This document shows, in pieces, positions 10,384-19,699 of a stretch of DNA of 64,000 nt. The stretch is from assembly GCA_947247005.1 (NCBI GenBank), contig OX365950.1:6088720-6152719 (forward strand), in the 5' to 3' direction. How positions within the stretch are numbered: position 1 is the stretch's first letter; every line of letters begins with the position of its first letter. The position numbers and the translations under genes were made by a program. Source of the DNA: Spisula solida (lineage: Eukaryota > Mollusca > Bivalvia > Venerida > Mactridae). The notes below the pieces were generated by a model. It was not told the origin of the DNA. It did no database searches and worked only from the letters and a program-made list of their open reading frames with translations.

Positions 10384-10725
10384 ATGCACCAGTAAATATT
10401 ATGCCCCACCCGGGGGGACGGCGGGATACAGGGGGAATTAGACAGACGAATCTTCCCGACAGGTGGGAATTAGACTACCTCATCGACTCCGAGACCCGGG
10501 GAATAGACTTTCGCCTGGGAGTTCCGACACCGCGAAAGACGACAGTGATACTTTTATTCGTGTTTTTATTAAAGTATCCGGATGAAAAACTATTACCCAC
10601 GGTGGGGATTTAGACAGTAAGCATTGTCTCCTGGGTGGGGATTTAAACATAACAAAAATGCAGATGTCTAATTCCCCCTGGGTCACCCGCTGCACCCCGG
10701 GCGGGCAATATATTGACTGGTGCAT
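10384..10725. mobile_element. MITE with ~60-bp inverted ends and internal GGTGGGGATT motifs
   Basis: The left end ATGCACCAGTAAATATTATG is matched by the right end ATATATTGACTGGTGCAT. The next block, GGGGGAATTAGACAG, is matched by CTGTCTAATTCCCCC-like sequence (ATGTCTAATTCCCCCTGG at 10662). Four or five copies of a motif like GGTGGG(G/A)ATT(T/A)AGAC lie beneath the ends. GC-rich compared with its surroundings; no protein. Confidence 0.7.
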
Positions 10726-11569
10726 AATCCGCACAAGTCCAAGCTATCGAAAAGCTGAGTGAACTAGTTTTAGCAATAAAAAATATGAAATGTACTTTCA
10801 TAATATAACAAACGGACGACAGACACCACAAGGCAACCACTACAGATACAGTGTACATGCTATTTAGACAGATACGAAGCAGTCTTATGCTGGATAACGA
10901 AATTGTAGAAGGGCACATACAAAATGAACACAGTTACAAGTACTTAAGAAGGTACAATGACTAAATATGTTATATTTTTGTATCTATACTATAAAGTGTA
11001 CAATGTGCACATAAAAGAAGGTTAATTAAGGGGCTTCAGCCTTGACACGGACAGCAACATATGTCACTTACCCCACATAAAAGTTTTCCGCCATGTAATG
11101 CCCCCTAACATAACAAACACAATGGCAGGTGATACAATAATGTAAAATATTAAACTGAAACACTATATTAACAACACCTATCGAGTAGCACAGAAAGTAT
11201 TCAATTACATATCAGAGCAACAAGAGAGCAAATCATTTAAGGGCACGAAAATACATGTATAATGTAACAGACAACCTTCCGTCCGAAAGGGCTTAAGGTT
11301 AGGCACAATCATAGAGCCTACATATTGTTCGGTAATCGCAAATGCAATATGAAGCATAATGGCGAACTGTACATAAACCCACTACTAAACATGCCGTCCT
11401 TTGCAAAATTAAAGGATCATATCCTCTACTCAAAATGTTTAACAATCTTGATAAAAATATCATGACAGTGTAAAGTTTAAAAGTCATGTCAGACACAAAC
11501 GTTATTTGGGTCATCCAATGTCTCATATATCCAAATGTCCTAAATGACGCACATATCCTCTCTTTTACC
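10726..11569. other. Intergenic, nothing recognised
   Basis: 3' flank of the TRIM-family gene. The open frames on the minus strand (10643-10918, 11299-11616) run through MITE sequence and carry no domain. Confidence 0.45.
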
Positions 11570-11886
11570 CACAGACACTTGGGGTCTGGACCCCGCCCCC
11601 TCCCCCAGCTACGCACCTGGGTATATTTTTATCATCAACATTGTATATCCAGACCCATACATCAATCACACAAACATTATTAAACGCATCCGGACAAATA
11701 AAAAATATTCGTAAATGCCTCTCTAGCTTTAATAATGTTATTTAAGCAGTAGATTTTGTATTAATATCAAATACATCCAACAAATGTTTGTGTGATTGCT
11801 GAATGGGTCTGGATATATAAGAAATATAAAAAATATTTCCAGGCGCGTATTGGGAGGGGGCGTGGTCCAGACCCCAAGTGTCTGTG
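11570..11886. mobile_element. MITE, 317 bp, with 8-bp target duplication
   Basis: Inverted ends of about 100 bp: CACAGACACTTGGGGTCTGG on the left and its reverse complement on the right, continuing through GACCCCGCCCCCTCCC and TATATCCAGACCCAT. CTTTTACC stands on both sides (11562-11569 and 11887-11894), an 8-bp duplication typical of hAT-type insertion. It ends 17 bp from the TRIM stop codon, so it probably forms part of that gene's 3' UTR. Confidence 0.85.
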
Positions 11887-11903
11887 CTTTTACCAACTAT
11901 GAC

Positions 11904-13251
11904 TTATTCAATTTTTAAATCAAATACTTTAATGGCGTTGTAGTCTTGCAGAGCAACAAACAGTCGAGATGATTTCTCATCAAAGTACAAACAAACAGGC
12001 ATGCCATTCACATCTTTTTTCTGTATCAGGATACTTTTGCCTTTACATGTTTGTATATAGATATTCCCAATGGCGTACTCTCCAATACATAATTGGTCGG
12101 TACCTATTAGACAGAATGGTAAGTTTGTATTGTGAACAGTTGTAAATCGATGTTCGATAGTATCATATTTACTTCTGACCTGTACAATTTTATACGAGTC
12201 AGAAAGGTACATTGCGGTACTATAGCCACCACTGATAACAGTAATATATTCCGGCCATTGAAATTCTTCATACAGACATCGAATTAGTTCCCCTGTACAC
12301 GTGTATACTTCCACATGGCCACGCCCTTCTGCGAGTTCAGTACATCCACCACAACAAACATACAGCAAACCATCACAGTAAGCCAAACCCCGACATCGAT
12401 CTCCAACAGTAAAATTACTGCCCAGTGTAACTAAACCAGAAAGGGAAACAAATTGTATCTTCTTTTGATTGATAAGAGACACAGCTAGACGAGTGTTGTC
12501 AACAAGACAGATACCAAAAGGATTATCTGGTAATTTGATCAATGTAGAAACTTTGTTGGAGGCTGGGTTCAACCTTTTAAGCTTTTTGTTGTCGTTATCA
12601 GACATGACAAGACACCCATCAGGTAGAGCACATATACCATATACCCTACTTAGCTTCTTGTCATCACTGGTGCGGATGTTTATGTCTTTCTTATATTCTG
12701 CTTTCTGTACGATCAATGTATCCTTTATGGATGCTAACATGAGTTTCCCTTCCATTATCAGTTTAGTAGTATCGTCTATCTGAAGTTCCAAACTATGTTC
12801 AGGGAGTCGTTCTTCAACTTTTGCATGCAAAGGATAAAGTTCTTTTGTCATTTGTTGTTTCACAATTTTACATGAAACGAATAAATCGACATCGTTGTTA
12901 TCGCTCTTCATCTCGCCCATAGCATGTTTTACCTTTCCTAAGATACCATCCACCTCGGCTATATGTTCGTGTATTGCATTAATCTTCTGTTTGAATTTCC
13001 TTTCGGTTTCTTCTACCAAGGCTTTCTCCATTTTGTCCAGTTGCTCGTTCATCTTCTTTCTGAAGAATTCAATCTCTTTCTTTAAAATACATTTGTCTCG
13101 TTTAAGACGTTGGAGGTTGTTTCCTATCTGTATCTTCAGAGAATCCAACTTGGCATCGAGTGTTTCCATTTCGGTTTCAAGTTCTTTAACTTCCCGACTT
13201 TTCTTAATACCCACAGCTACATCAGGTATAAATTGTTTACCTTTGCACGAA
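11904..13251 (-). CDS. TRIM-family gene, exon 2 (coiled coil and propeller)
   Basis: The acceptor TTATGCTTTCAG precedes TTCGTGCAAAGG. The first T completes Ser113 (AG+T), then SCKGKQFIPDVAVGIKKSRE follows, matching the usual 'SC...FIPDV' run after B-box2. It ends in FDLKIE and TAA. The open frame extends 68 nt upstream to an ATG at 13319 and would encode a hydrophobic leader (LIIMSFLIVASFYAF); this is intron read as protein. Confidence 0.9.
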
Positions 13252-15842
13252 CTGAAAGCATAAAATGACGCTACTATCAAGAAGGACATTATAATAAGGT
13301 ATTTACGGGAATGGAACACATGATGTATAAACTGGTGACAGTCTAGTACTCCTCTAGTCTACCAAACTATCAGGGCTGACCCTCAAAATACACGACACCT
13401 TAAAGTGTGTACAGTTTTCTGGCTATATTCAAATGCGTTTTTTTTTCAAATCGAAATTTGATGGATTCAATAGGCATATAATTATAATGTAAGCCCCGAT
13501 CTCCCGATGCATCTTAATCTAAGCAACATCTCATCTCAAATATTGCCATGTGTCTTTATTTTTAAGCGAGGCTGGACTCAAAAATAGCATCACTCAACCG
13601 AAATGTTATTCTGAGTTTATTACAGTAACATTTCAAGAGCTGGAGCTTCATATTTAGCTCTAATTCCAACTCTGAATTTAGCAAAATCTTAGTTTGAGTT
13701 GAGATTTCTACTTGAGATGCTTCGGGAGATCGGGTCCTGACGTTATAAACATAAATATGTAAAAAGCGATTTTTATTAAGCTTGATAGCATTTCCATTGC
13801 AAATATTGTTCGTTCACAGAGTTGAAAATGGGCAACATGCCGTTAATAACCGAAGTTTACTGTCGAGGACAGACAGTCATTAGTATAAAGAACACGCTCT
13901 TACAAAGAAAGAATTATGAAACATGGTTATAAATAAATGTGTATTATGTACAGCTTCAATGACCTTGCAAAGTGAAAGTAGAATAATGGTAGGTGATGTT
14001 GTCTGCGTTTTTGCGTCTAAATTCTCCAATATCAGGATATAAAATCCAGTCAAAGTATATTTCCCTGGGACCTAGAATCATTCAGAACGTCTAATTCCCG
14101 ACTGTCGGGGATCGTCTTCTGTCTAAAGTTTGTGTATACCACCTCTCCTCCTACCGGGCAAAATATTGATATGTGCATACACTTCAACAGGTCTATTATA
14201 TTGCCCGATCTGTGTATAATACACAGATTTGTATATCATATACAGATGTGTGTATCAATTGATACACAAATCGGGATATTGCATAAAATTTAATATACAA
14301 TTGCAATGAATTGTTTAAACTAAAAAGTCTCTGATGCATATCTTTGAATATGTACATATTTTGATAAACAGTCTTATTTTTTCTTTAATTATCTTGCTAA
14401 ATGTGCCTGTCAGGAAAAATGTAAAAATGCAAGAAACGCACTAATAGGCATAGCAAATGATTATTGTGCTGAAACATGTGTTACATACACATGTATATTG
14501 TTTCTGCAACGAAATGCGCTTTTTCCTCATTAAAAAATTATTCCTATTTTTCTTATGGCATATCCCGATTTGTGTATCAACGTATACACAGATCTGTATA
14601 TGATATACAAATCGGGAGGATACACAAATCGGGCGATATAATAGACCTGTTCAAGTTCAAGGATAAACTTAGAGCATCATCATGCTACCGGTATGTTTAC
14701 TGTATCCAACAAATATTGATTTTAAGAAAATTGCTTTTGAAAAAAACTTGCACTTTTCCACTACTGCACAATCTATCCCATAAGACAAAGACGAGTGGGT
14801 GTAGTCTATTATGTTATACATTGTATAACGACATTCTCGATATCGACATTACCCAATAAAACCCGTTTTTCCGGACCCGAAATTTCACGGTCAGGGGGTT
14901 AGCGAGCAATAAGCGGTATAGCGGGAGTGTATATAATTATTCTTTTTTGAACGTTTAAACATTAAAAACATATAAAACAATTATTACACATTATCATTAA
15001 ACATCTTTGTTTTTAAACTTTAGCAAGAATTATCCTAAAAATGCTTTATATTTGAATTATTGCATTTTATTCTACACTGCCGCTTCCGTAGCTCGATACC
15101 GATGGCGAGAAAATATACGCATTTTTCATGTTAAAAATTTATTTTGGCAAAAATATTGTCAGCGAGGTCGTAAAATGGTGTTGTCATTGTTTACTAGTAA
15201 GACTTTTTACAAATTCTTATCATTTGGCTTAAATAATCGCGATTATTGTACCTGGTTGCTCTATACGCTATAGGTATTTCCCCCCCTGACGTACATTCGG
15301 GATATCTCGCACGTTGTCGCTCAATAAATTCCGTTATCCCGGAAAACGGAGTTTAACCTGGAATGTCGATATGCAATCGGAACGGTCCGTACGGCATGTA
15401 TCGCTTCCTGACGTCGCCAGATAAAATATGATTCTACAGCAGAATTGTACGAGGTGCTCCGAATGGTCGATATGCTGAAATCGAAACCGAAAGTAGACAA
15501 ATACCTGTGATCAACATATATGCATGTAGAACAACCAACTGCATCATGTTCGGGACAGAACACATCAATAATCTTTCCACCATGTTTGCTACATCGCTGA
15601 CTTGGAAGCTGTTTCGTCTGTTCTTGGCTCGTCTGAACTTGGTCCAACAGTTTATGTCCTCGCATCATAGCAAACTTGTTGTGATGGGTCAAACATGTCG
15701 AACACAGATTTTCGTCACAATCTGCACAATGTTTAATAGCTTCCACATTTCTCCCGTTTTGTTCACAAGGAGAACAATAAAAATCGTAGTAATAGTCCGA
15801 TTCCTTTACTGAACCACTGAACGATTTACCACCGGCAGCCAT
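11904..15842 (-). CDS. TRIM-family protein: B-box1, B-box2, coiled coil, NHL-like propeller (two exons)
   Basis: Exon 1 is 15842-15505 and exon 2 is 13251-11904; the joined protein is 561 residues. Residues 23-63 form B-box1 (C23, C26, C39, C42, C47, C50, H53/H54, H63). Residues 84-115 form B-box2 (C84, H87, C96, H99/D100, C104, C107, H112, C115). The last ligand, C115, comes from exon 2, so the splice completes the zinc site. Residues ~125-290 are a K/E/L-rich coiled coil. Residues ~305-561 have the blade-like pattern of an NHL/TRIM2-TRIM3-type beta-propeller (GICALPDGCLVMSD, GICLVDNTRLAVSL, GLAYCDGLLYVCCGG). There is no RING at the N-terminus, as in many expanded bivalve TRIM-like genes, so ubiquitin-ligase activity should not be assumed. 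Family members act in cytoplasmic RNA/protein regulation or innate defence; the role here is unknown. Read alone, exon 2 seems to have a signal peptide, but those codons are intron. Confidence 0.88.
13425..14000. mobile_element. Old repeat copy related to 36958-38592, split by a MITE
   Basis: The segment 13770-13995 matches 37820-38045 in order: GCATTTCCATTGCAAATATT, GTTCGTTCACA, CAATGACCTTGCAAA and GAAAGTAGAATAATGG. The left part (13425-13488) also matches the stretch just before that in the other copy. The block 13489-13742 is absent there and is a separate insertion. All lies within the TRIM intron. Confidence 0.65.
13489..13742. mobile_element. Small MITE in the TRIM intron
   Basis: Inverted ends: CCCGATCTCCCGATGCATCT on the left and AGATGCTTCGGGAGATCGGG on the right, with weaker pairing inward (TCTCATCTCAAAT / AGTTTGAGTTGAGA). 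About 254 bp, non-coding. Confidence 0.7.
14182..14655. mobile_element. Foldback/MITE with ~100-bp inverted arms
   Basis: The left arm 14182-14288 and right arm 14555-14655 are inverted copies: AACAGGTCTATTATATTGCC against GGCGATATAATAGACCTGTT. Inside each arm are smaller palindromes based on TGTGTAT(C)...GATACACA and TTTGTATATCATATACA. It lies in the TRIM intron. Confidence 0.8.
14839..15374. mobile_element. Inverted-repeat element in the TRIM intron
   Basis: The left end ATATCGACATTACCC then TAAAACCCGTTTTTCCGG is matched, imperfectly, by CCGGAAAACGGAGTTTA then GGAATGTCGATAT on the right. Second-level matches include TCAGGGGG and AGCGAGCAA / GTTGCTC. Diverged, about 536 bp, non-coding. Confidence 0.6.
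15505..15842 (-). CDS. TRIM-family gene, exon 1 (both B-boxes)
   Basis: 338 nt from the ATG at 15842-15840 to the donor CACAG|GTATTT. The 112 codons begin MAAGGKSFSG and end CSTCIYVDH; two bases (AG) are left. The frame stays open past the donor for 60 codons, but the sequence loses the family pattern at exactly that point, so the splice is preferred over a 173-residue protein. Confidence 0.88.
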
Positions 15843-16104
15843 TTTGTTTAAACTTCCGCATTCTCCAATTAAACACAGGCAATCGTCGTATGATATTCAC
15901 AATTACCTCCCTTCAATAGACTAAACAGTGTTTATATACCTTTATATCATATATAGTGTTATACTTTGATTTTTTTCTCTTCTTGTGCAAACGCCAAATT
16001 CCTGTGCAATTAAACAGCTAGGTGTACATTACGGCTTCTAATAACACGATAAAATAATGTGACATATTTGTAAACACTGACCACCACTTTTGAATGTGCT
16101 GCTT

Positions 16105-18119
16105 TATGGAACGCCATAGCTGTCTTTTGTTGACGCTTGTCATTTTGACTTGTCGGTAGGACATGTGAACTTCTTAGTACAATGTGTTAATATGTCAAAC
16201 CACAATGTTGACTTGTCAAACTATCATCTGAATATGTCAACTTGCCCTGTTATATTGTTAAAACAACGTCTTAAGTTGTTAAAAGAATACAATAATATCT
16301 CAAGCCATCGTGTTATACTGTTAAACCACATCGATAAATTGTCAAATCACCATTTGTATATGTCTACGTTACATGTTAAATTGTTCAAAAAACGCTTGAT
16401 AATGTTAGAAGAACGTGTTAACTTCTCAAAGCTTCGTATTATCATGTTAGACTTTAACTACAATGATGAATTGTTAAACTATCATTTGAATATGTTTATA
16501 TGCGTTGTTGAATTGTTAAAACAACGTCTTACAATGTCGAATGAGCATGCGAACCTCTTAACACATCGTGTTATACTGTTAAACGGCAGTGGTAAATGGT
16601 TTATATATCATTTGAACATGTCTATACGACATGTTTAATTGTTACAACAACGTCTTAAATTGTCGGTAGGGCATGTGAACTTCTCAGTGCAACATTATTG
16701 TATGTCAAATGACACTGTTAAACTGTCCAAATATAATGTGAACATGTCTATATGCCATGTTAAATTGTTAAAATAGCTTCTTATCATGTTCAAAAACCAT
16801 TTGAACTTCTCAACAGAACGAGTTATTCTGTCATACAACAGTGGTAAATTGTTAAAATATCATTTGAAGATGTCTATATGACATGTTAAATTGTTAAAAT
16901 AGCTTCTTATTATGTTCAACAACCATGTGAACTTCTTAATAGAACGTGTTATATTGTTGACAACAGTGGTAAATTGTTAAAATATCATTTGAAGATGTCT
17001 GTATGACATGTTAAATTGTTAAAATAGCTTCTTATTTTGTCCAATAACCATGTGAACTTCTTGATAGAACGTGTTATATTGTTAGACAACAGTGGTAAAT
17101 TGTTAAAATATAATTTGAGGATGTCTATATGACATGTTAAACTGTTAAAATAGCTTCTTATCATGTCCAATAACCATGTGAACTTCTTAATAGAACGTGT
17201 TATATTGTTAGACAACAGTGGTAAATTGTTAAACTATCATTTGAAGATGTCTATACGACATGTTATAGTGTTAAAACGACATTTTAACTTGTCGACGAGG
17301 CATGTTAACTTCTTAATAGACAGTGTTGTTGTTGTTCAAATTTGTATGACGTCACCAATAACGTTAGTTCCTCCCGCGTGCATATTGAACAATTTCCGCC
17401 ATCTTTGTTCAATATGCACGCGGAAGGAACTTACGCGATTGATGACGTCATACAAATTTGAACAACAACAACACTGTCTATTAAGAAGTCAACATGCCTC
17501 GTTGACATGTTAAAATATCGTTTTAACACTATAGCATGGCATGTAGACATTTTCAAATGATAGTTTAACAATTTACCACTGTTGTCTCACAATATAACAC
17601 GTTCTATTAAGAAGTTCACATGGTTATTGGACATGATAAGAAGCTATTTTAACAATTTGACATGTCGTATAGACATCTTCAAATGATATTTTAACAATTT
17701 ACCACTGTTGTTTAACAATATAACACGTTCTGTTGAGAAGTTCACATGGTTATTGGACATGATAAGAAGCTATTTTGACAATTTAACATGGCTTATAGAC
17801 ATCTTCAAATGATTTTTAACAATTTATCACTGTCGTTTAACAGTATTACACGTTCTGTTGAGAAGTTCACATGCTGAATGAACATGATAAGAAGCTATTT
17901 TAACAATTCAACATGGCATATAGACATGTTCACAAGATACTTGGACAGTTCAACAGTGTGACTTGACATATAATAATGTTGCACTGAGAAGTTCACATGC
18001 CCTATCGACAATTTAAGACGTTGTTGTAACAATTTAACATGTCGTAAAGACATGTTCCAATGATATTATAACAATTTAACATGACAAGCGTCAACAAAAG
18101 ACAGCTATGGCGTTCCATA
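16105..18119. mobile_element. 2-kb foldback element of 21-bp monomers in 126-bp hexamers
   Basis: The two ends are inverted copies (TATGGAACGCCATAGCTGTC on the left, its complement on the right), flanked by CTGCTT at 16099-16104 and 18120-18125, a 6-bp target duplication. Both arms are tandem arrays. In the left arm, TGTCTATATGACATG-type words recur at about 16871, 16996, 17122 and 17248, and in the right arm at 17671 and 17797, all near 126 bp apart. Each 126-bp unit divides into six 21-bp monomers resembling TGTTAAATTGTTAAAATAGCT. The arms are unequal (about 1290 and 720 bp) and meet at a loop of 12 bp at 17393-17404. Confidence 0.88.
17319..17479. repeat. Central hairpin of the foldback element
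   Basis: A non-repetitive core with near-perfect inverted halves: GTTGTTCAAATTTGTATGAC with GTCATACAAATTTGAACAAC, and CGCGTGCATATTGAACAA (17375-17392) with its complement (17405-17422). Each half has a TGACGTCA-like word (ATGACGTCA). The core may be a younger palindrome inserted in, or the seed of, the flanking array. Confidence 0.8.
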
Positions 18120-18125
18120 CTGCTT

Positions 18126-18727
18126 AGTCAACACTATTGACCTGTCGCTAATTAAGCTCCTTGTGTTTTCGTTTTTGTACAGTAAGAATGTTTTGATGAG
18201 TTAAAATAACAACTCTGATTGGACAACGGATAAACATGGATATTCATGGGTGACAAGTTAATAGTGGCAGGTAATACTAAGTAAAAAGTATTACAAAATA
18301 AGAATGTGTATTCATTGAAAGTGCGATTTAAATATATATTAACACAAACGCGAGTGCAAATCAATGCGTATAAAGATAAAATCGATGTAGTGTTATTCAA
18401 ATACATTTAGGCTCGGCCCTATATTATACACGATCGATATTTAAAATATTTTAAATCTTCAACACATTTTATGATAATATTGTTTGTTGTTGTATATATA
18501 CAGTTAATTATTGATTTTGCATCTTCTACTTCCGTCTTTGAACACAGCTCACATGGTTATGTGTATTTCAGTAGTACATATATCAGAAAGTATAAAGAAC
18601 TCCAATGGTATAAAACCGCAATATTTTCTGTAATGACATTAAAGCAGACTTATACGTAATAGAAGTAGTACTAGCTTTTTACCTAAAGTTATCTAAAGTG
18701 CCTTCCTGCGTGGGTTACAGTATACAC
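18126..18727. other. Intergenic, nothing recognised
   Basis: AT-rich; short open frames on both strands have no domain. No splice-flanked exon was convincing. Confidence 0.45.
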
Positions 18728-18899
18728 TTATTTCATGTCTGTTTGGTTAACAGTCAAAACTATTGTCCCGAGGTATCGGGGAAGCCTTTTGAACTGTTGC
18801 ACGAGGCCGATAGGCCGAGGGCAACAGTTCAAAATGTCTTCCTAAGATACCGAGGGACAATAGTTTTGACTGTTAACCCAAAACAGACATAAAATAACT
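18728..18899. repeat. Long imperfect palindrome (foldback/MITE)
   Basis: Arms of about 70 bp: ATGTCTGTTTGGTTAACAGT then CAAAACTATTGTCCC, matched by GGGACAATAGTTTTGACTGT then TAACCC AAAACAGACAT. AACAGTCAAAAC words recur downstream at 19200 and 19270. Confidence 0.8.
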
Positions 18900-19326
18900 G
18901 TTTTATTACCTAATACTCTATATAACTACAGTAAAGTTCTACTTATACAACAAACAAAAAGGATACTTCTAAGACATTTTGTCAAACTAATAGCGGATAT
19001 TTTTTGTTATAAATTCAAGACTGTCATTATCCCCATGATTTTATTATCAAACAAATAAAATCGGCATGTAATAAAGCAAAAAGGGACAAAACATTGTTCA
19101 AGAGTTATATTAAAAATACGCTACAGATCTAGCAGGGTGTTTTTGCAGGAATTTATATTGCGCATCGTAGTGCGCAGGTAACAGTTCATCCAGGGGTGTA
19201 ACAGTCAAAACTGTTGCCCTCCTGGCAACGAACTGTTTCATACCTGAATCTAAAAATAAACATTAAGACACGAAACAGTCAAAAATAACGAATTACTCGT
19301 TATATAGAGTGCTAGGTAATAATACA
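18900..19326. mobile_element. Candidate TIR element
   Basis: The left end TTATTACCTAATACTCTATA is matched by the right end TATATAGAGTGCTAGGTAAT. Inside, AACAGTTCATCC / GAACTGTTTC and AACAGTCAAAACTGTTGCCC give further inverted pairs. It touches the palindrome at 18728-18899, with which it shares AACAGTCAAAAC, so both may be parts of one element. Confidence 0.55.
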
Positions 19327-19699
19327 ATTTGTAAGACAGGACAACCTATTGCCCCGCAGTAATTTGTAGCATATGTACAATTTGTATCACCAGAGACTAT
19401 AGCTTAACAGAGATCGGCAACTAGGTCGAGAACTCAAATAGCACATGAGTGCTAACTTGTAACAACTTAAACAACAGACTTAAATTACCGGTATACATTT
19501 CTGGAAAGCGTAAGTATTTCTTTACAGCTGCATTATTGGACAAATTATGGACTCACCTCGATGTTTATCAATTCATACATTCTTCCCCACTTACCGATCA
19601 CTGTGACCATTTTTGTTAGAGGGTATCCCATGATGGGAAACATTTATTTACACTGTCTTGTTCTATAAGGTTGTCTATAGGGTTAGTGTGAGGTTTGGT

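Noticed and set aside
13252..13319. Signal peptide at the start of the 471-codon open frame
   Set aside because: A consensus acceptor and the need to finish B-box2 and codon 113 show that this part is intron.
15321..15504. C-terminal 60 residues of the 173-codon B-box open frame
   Set aside because: The family pattern stops exactly at a good donor (CACAG|GTATTT); the remainder is intron and partly MITE.
16150..16638. 162-codon coiled-coil gene
   Set aside because: It is the in-frame reading of a 21-bp tandem array within a foldback element.
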